This document shows positions 61,807 to 64,000 of a stretch of 64,000 nucleotides of DNA, piece after piece (position 1 is the first letter of the stretch; each line of letters opens with the position of its first letter). Source of the stretch: Alphaproteobacteria bacterium (lineage in GTDB: Bacteria > Pseudomonadota > Alphaproteobacteria > CACIAM-22H2). The DNA lies in the NCBI GenBank assembly GCA_016793165.1, contig JAEULA010000008.1, forward strand, positions 310,001 to 374,000, given 5' to 3'. The position numbers and the translations under genes are program-made. The notes beneath the pieces are model-generated. The model was given only the letters and a program-made list of their open reading frames with translations, searched no databases and was not told where the DNA came from.

Positions 61807-62489
61807 ACTTCGAGCTCCTGGCGTGGCAGATCTCGACCTGGGCGATCCCGGGGCTGCTCGCCATCACGTTGCATGAAGCGGCGCACGGCTATGCCGCGCG
61901 TGCACTCGGCGATCCGACGGCCGAGCGCCTGGGGCGCATCTCGCTCAACCCGCTTCGCCACGTCGACCCGGTGGGCACGGTCCTGCTGCCGGCAGCCCTG
62001 CTTCTGATGAATGCCGGATTCCTTTTCGGCTTCGCCAAGCCGGTGCCGGTCGACTACCGCTATTTCCGGAATCCACGCCGCGCGATGGTCGTCGTCGCGG
62101 CGGCGGGGCCGGCGATGAACCTGCTGCTGGCGGTGATCGCGGCCATCCTGTATCACGCGGTCGAACTGGTGCCCGAGCTGGCCCAGGACTGGCTTGCCGA
62201 CAACCTCGAGAACGCCCTGCGATTCAACGTGTTGCTCGCCGTCTTCAACATGCTGCCGATTCCGCCGCTTGATGGCGGCCGAGTCGCGGTCGGGCTGTTG
62301 CCGCATGGTCCGGCGATGCGGCTGGCCAAGATCGAGCCGATGGGCATCCTGATCGTGATGGGGCTGTTCCTGGTGCTGCCGATGCTCTCGCAGCCGCTGG
62401 GTCTCGCCATCGATCCGGCGCGCTGGCTGCTCATGCAGCCCGCGATCGCCGTCATCAAGTTCATCCTGACAATCACCGGGCTGACATGA
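61803..62489 (+). CDS. Site-2 protease family (M50) membrane metalloprotease
   Basis: A 228-residue membrane zinc protease. HEAAH (H24, E25, H28) and NMLPIPPLDGGRV (about 151-163) supply the metal and catalytic residues of the S2P family. About five to six helices are predicted and there is no PDZ domain, so it is of the compact group. ATG 61803 overlaps nagZ, and its stop overlaps scpA. Its substrate is unknown; the placement between cell-wall recycling and condensin genes does not reveal one. Confidence 0.93.
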   Translation: MNFELLAWQISTWAIPGLLAITLHEAAHGYAARALGDPTAERLGRISLNPLRHVDPVGTVLLPAALLLMNAGFLFGFAKPVPVDYRYFRNPRRAMVVVAAAGPAMNLLLAVIAAILYHAVELVPELAQDWLADNLENALRFNVLLAVFNMLPIPPLDGGRVAVGLLPHGPAMRLAKIEPMGILIVMGLFLVLPMLSQPLGLAIDPARWLLMQPAIAVIKFILTITGLT

Positions 62490-63325
62490 GCGCTGAAATC
62501 ATCCCCTTCCAGGAGGACAGCGCCGCGCCGGTGCCGACGCCAACCGACCCGGACAGCCTCGTCGTCGACCTCGGATCCTACGAGGGTCCCCTCGACGTGC
62601 TGCTCGCGCTGGCGCGTGAACAGAAGGTCGACCTGACGAAGATCTCGATCCTCGCGCTGGCCGACCAGTATCTCGTCTTCATCGAGCGCGTGAAGCGCGT
62701 GCGCCTCGAGCTCGCTGCCGATTATCTGGTGATGGCGGCTTGGCTCGCGTTCCTGAAGTCGCGCCTCCTTCTTCCCGCGCCGCCGGAAGTCGCGGCCGCC
62801 GAGCCGTCGGCGGCCGAAATGGCCGAGGCCCTTGCCTTCCAGCTGCGCCGCCTCGATGCGATGCGGGCTGCCGGCGAGAAGGTGATGGCGCTGCCGCAGT
62901 TCGGCCGCCAGGTCTTCGCGCGTGGCGAGCCCGAGGGCCTCAAGATCGTGCGCAAGCCGATCTACGACCTCAGTTACTACGAACTGCTCAAGGCCTACGG
63001 CCAGATCCGCGGTCGCGAGGGCGTGCGCACACTCACCATCGCCGCGACCGAACTCTATTCGATGGATGCGGCGCTGGAGCGCCTGTCATCGATGCTTGGT
63101 CGCATGCCCGAGTGGACGACGCTGCAGTCTTTCATTCCATCCGGGCTCGCCGGGGGCGTGGTCGCGCGCTCGGCGACGGCCGCGACCTTGTCCGCCAGCC
63201 TCGAGCTCGTGCGGACCGGCCGCATCCAGATCCGCCAGGAGCGCAGCTTCGGGCCGATCTACGTGCGCAAGGCGCCTGAGAATCAAGTCACCGAACTTCC
63301 CGTTGCGGAGAGGCAAGGGTCATGA
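62486..63325 (+). CDS. scpA: Segregation and condensation protein A
   Basis: A 279-residue kleisin subunit of the bacterial SMC condensin. The N-terminal helix-turn-helix (LGSYEGPLDVLLALAREQKVDLTKISILALADQYL) contacts the SMC neck; ADYLVMAAWLAFLKSRLLLP is the next conserved block. A winged helix is expected at the C-terminus. It is coupled by four-base overlaps to the M50 gene and to scpB. No smc gene is in the window. Confidence 0.95.
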   Translation: MSAEIIPFQEDSAAPVPTPTDPDSLVVDLGSYEGPLDVLLALAREQKVDLTKISILALADQYLVFIERVKRVRLELAADYLVMAAWLAFLKSRLLLPAPPEVAAAEPSAAEMAEALAFQLRRLDAMRAAGEKVMALPQFGRQVFARGEPEGLKIVRKPIYDLSYYELLKAYGQIRGREGVRTLTIAATELYSMDAALERLSSMLGRMPEWTTLQSFIPSGLAGGVVARSATAATLSASLELVRTGRIQIRQERSFGPIYVRKAPENQVTELPVAERQGS

Positions 63326-64000
63326 ACGACACCTCCGAGAACCCGGTCGTCGCTGGCGATGAGGCCGTCGCGGGCACGGCGAGCGGCAGCGCGGCTGCGC
63401 AGGGCGCTGCGGCCGACGTCGCCATCGGCGCCGCTGCGGCTGAGGTCGAGGCGGGGACGACGGAGGCCGGCGGGATCCCGGCGGAGGCGGCGGCGGGCGA
63501 GCCCGCAGCTTCCGAGGCCGCGGACTCGACCGATGTTGCCGAGCCGAGCGAGGCCGATGTCGTCGAGGCGCAGGGCCGTGCGCGGCAGCTGCGCGTCGTC
63601 GAGGCGCTCCTCTTCGCTGCGCCGGGCCTGATCGAGATGAGGGAGATCGCGCGGCGCCTGCCTGCCGGCGCCGATGTCGAGGAGCTCGTCACCACCCTCG
63701 AGGCGCATTACGCGGGTCGCGGCGTCAATGTCGTGCGGATCGCCGGCAAGCTCGGCCTGCGCACCGCGCCGGATCTCGCAAACGCGCTCGACATCGAGGT
63801 GCCGGTGACGCGCAAGCTGAGCCGCGCCGCGGTCGAGACGCTCGCGATCATCGCCTACCAGCATGCCGAGAAGAAGTCGGTGACCCGCGCCGAGATCGAG
63901 GAGATCCGCGGCGTGTCGATCTCGAAGGGGACGCTCGACCAGCTCATGGAAGCGGGCTGGATCAAGCCCGGAGGCTATCGCGAGCACGTCCCCGGACGCC
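63322..64000 (+). CDS. scpB: Segregation and condensation protein B (partial, 3' end missing)
   Basis: The first ~226 codons are present; the frame runs off the window. Residues 1 to about 85 are an Ala/Glu/Gly-rich acidic extension with no fold visible. The ScpB winged-helix pair follows, starting RQLRVVEALLFAAPGLIEM, with ETLAIIAYQHAEKKSVTRAE and IEEIRGVSISKGTLDQLMEAG typical of the family. It dimerises and binds the ScpA kleisin. ATG 63322 overlaps the scpA stop by four bases. The long N-terminal extension is unusual for ScpB. Confidence 0.94.
   Translation, partial: MNDTSENPVVAGDEAVAGTASGSAAAQGAAADVAIGAAAAEVEAGTTEAGGIPAEAAAGEPAASEAADSTDVAEPSEADVVEAQGRARQLRVVEALLFAAPGLIEMREIARRLPAGADVEELVTTLEAHYAGRGVNVVRIAGKLGLRTAPDLANALDIEVPVTRKLSRAAVETLAIIAYQHAEKKSVTRAEIEEIRGVSISKGTLDQLMEAGWIKPGGYREHVPGR

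Overview
This is a gene-dense, very GC-rich stretch of chromosome from an alphaproteobacterium. The evidence is PopZ, DivK and PleD, an EipB (DUF1849) envelope protein, GatCAB beside a non-discriminating-type AspRS, a degenerate PyrC paired with PyrB, and the gene orders pcm-rhodanese-tolC-popZ-valS and erpA/xthA/dgt...SPOR-nagZ-scpA-scpB. The general look fits Rhodospirillales or relatives, but genus and order cannot be fixed from the window alone. I see no phage, insertion sequence, integron or CRISPR array, and no stretch over 300 bases without a gene.

Layout. 1-10.3 kb: end of ppk1, ppx, an unknown gene coupled to rnd, aspS, a small unknown gene, eipB, a ROK sugar kinase, the divK-pleD cell-cycle pair and rpmG. 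10.3-21.5 kb (nearly all minus strand): S41 protease and DUF983, rnr, topA, dprA, plsY, pyrC', pyrB. 21.6-27.8 kb: ruvX, gatCAB, two glutathione transferases, a small helical protein and tRNA-Ser. 28-36.4 kb: two membrane sensor kinases flanking a tetronate/threonate catabolism cluster (otnK, ltnD, otnI) that contains an alpha/beta hydrolase. 36.5-40.3 kb: a Dpp/Opp-type ABC importer without its binding protein. 40.4-45.5 kb: a five-gene operon of radical SAM/SPASM protein, YnjB-, YnjC- and YnjD-like ABC transporter and a rhodanese. 45.7-52.4 kb: tRNA-Asn, tRNA-Cys, pcm, rhodanese, tolC, popZ, valS, cytidine deaminase. 52.6-57.1 kb: a tiny secreted Lys-rich protein, an MFS transporter, an M81 (MlrC-like) peptidase, a pentapeptide-repeat protein. 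57.1-64 kb: xthA, erpA, dgt, SPOR protein, nagZ, M50 protease, scpA, start of scpB.

How the genes work together. Several sets are linked by 4-base start/stop overlaps (gatC/A, dppB/C/F, ynjC/D/rhodanese, nagZ/M50/scpA/scpB, pentapeptide/xthA, S41/DUF983, pyrB/pyrC'). AspRS with the non-discriminating histidine, GatCAB and tRNA-Asn together suggest that Asn-tRNA is made by transamidation. DivK, PleD, PopZ and possibly the PleC/DivJ-like kinase belong to polar cell-cycle control.

The best candidate for an undescribed system is the radical SAM-YnjBCD-rhodanese operon. Other points of note are the PyrC paralogue that has lost its metal ligands, the absence of argS from its usual place after dgt, a GST with a histone-like tail, and a dprA reading frame whose conserved N-terminus extends upstream of the first normal start codon.
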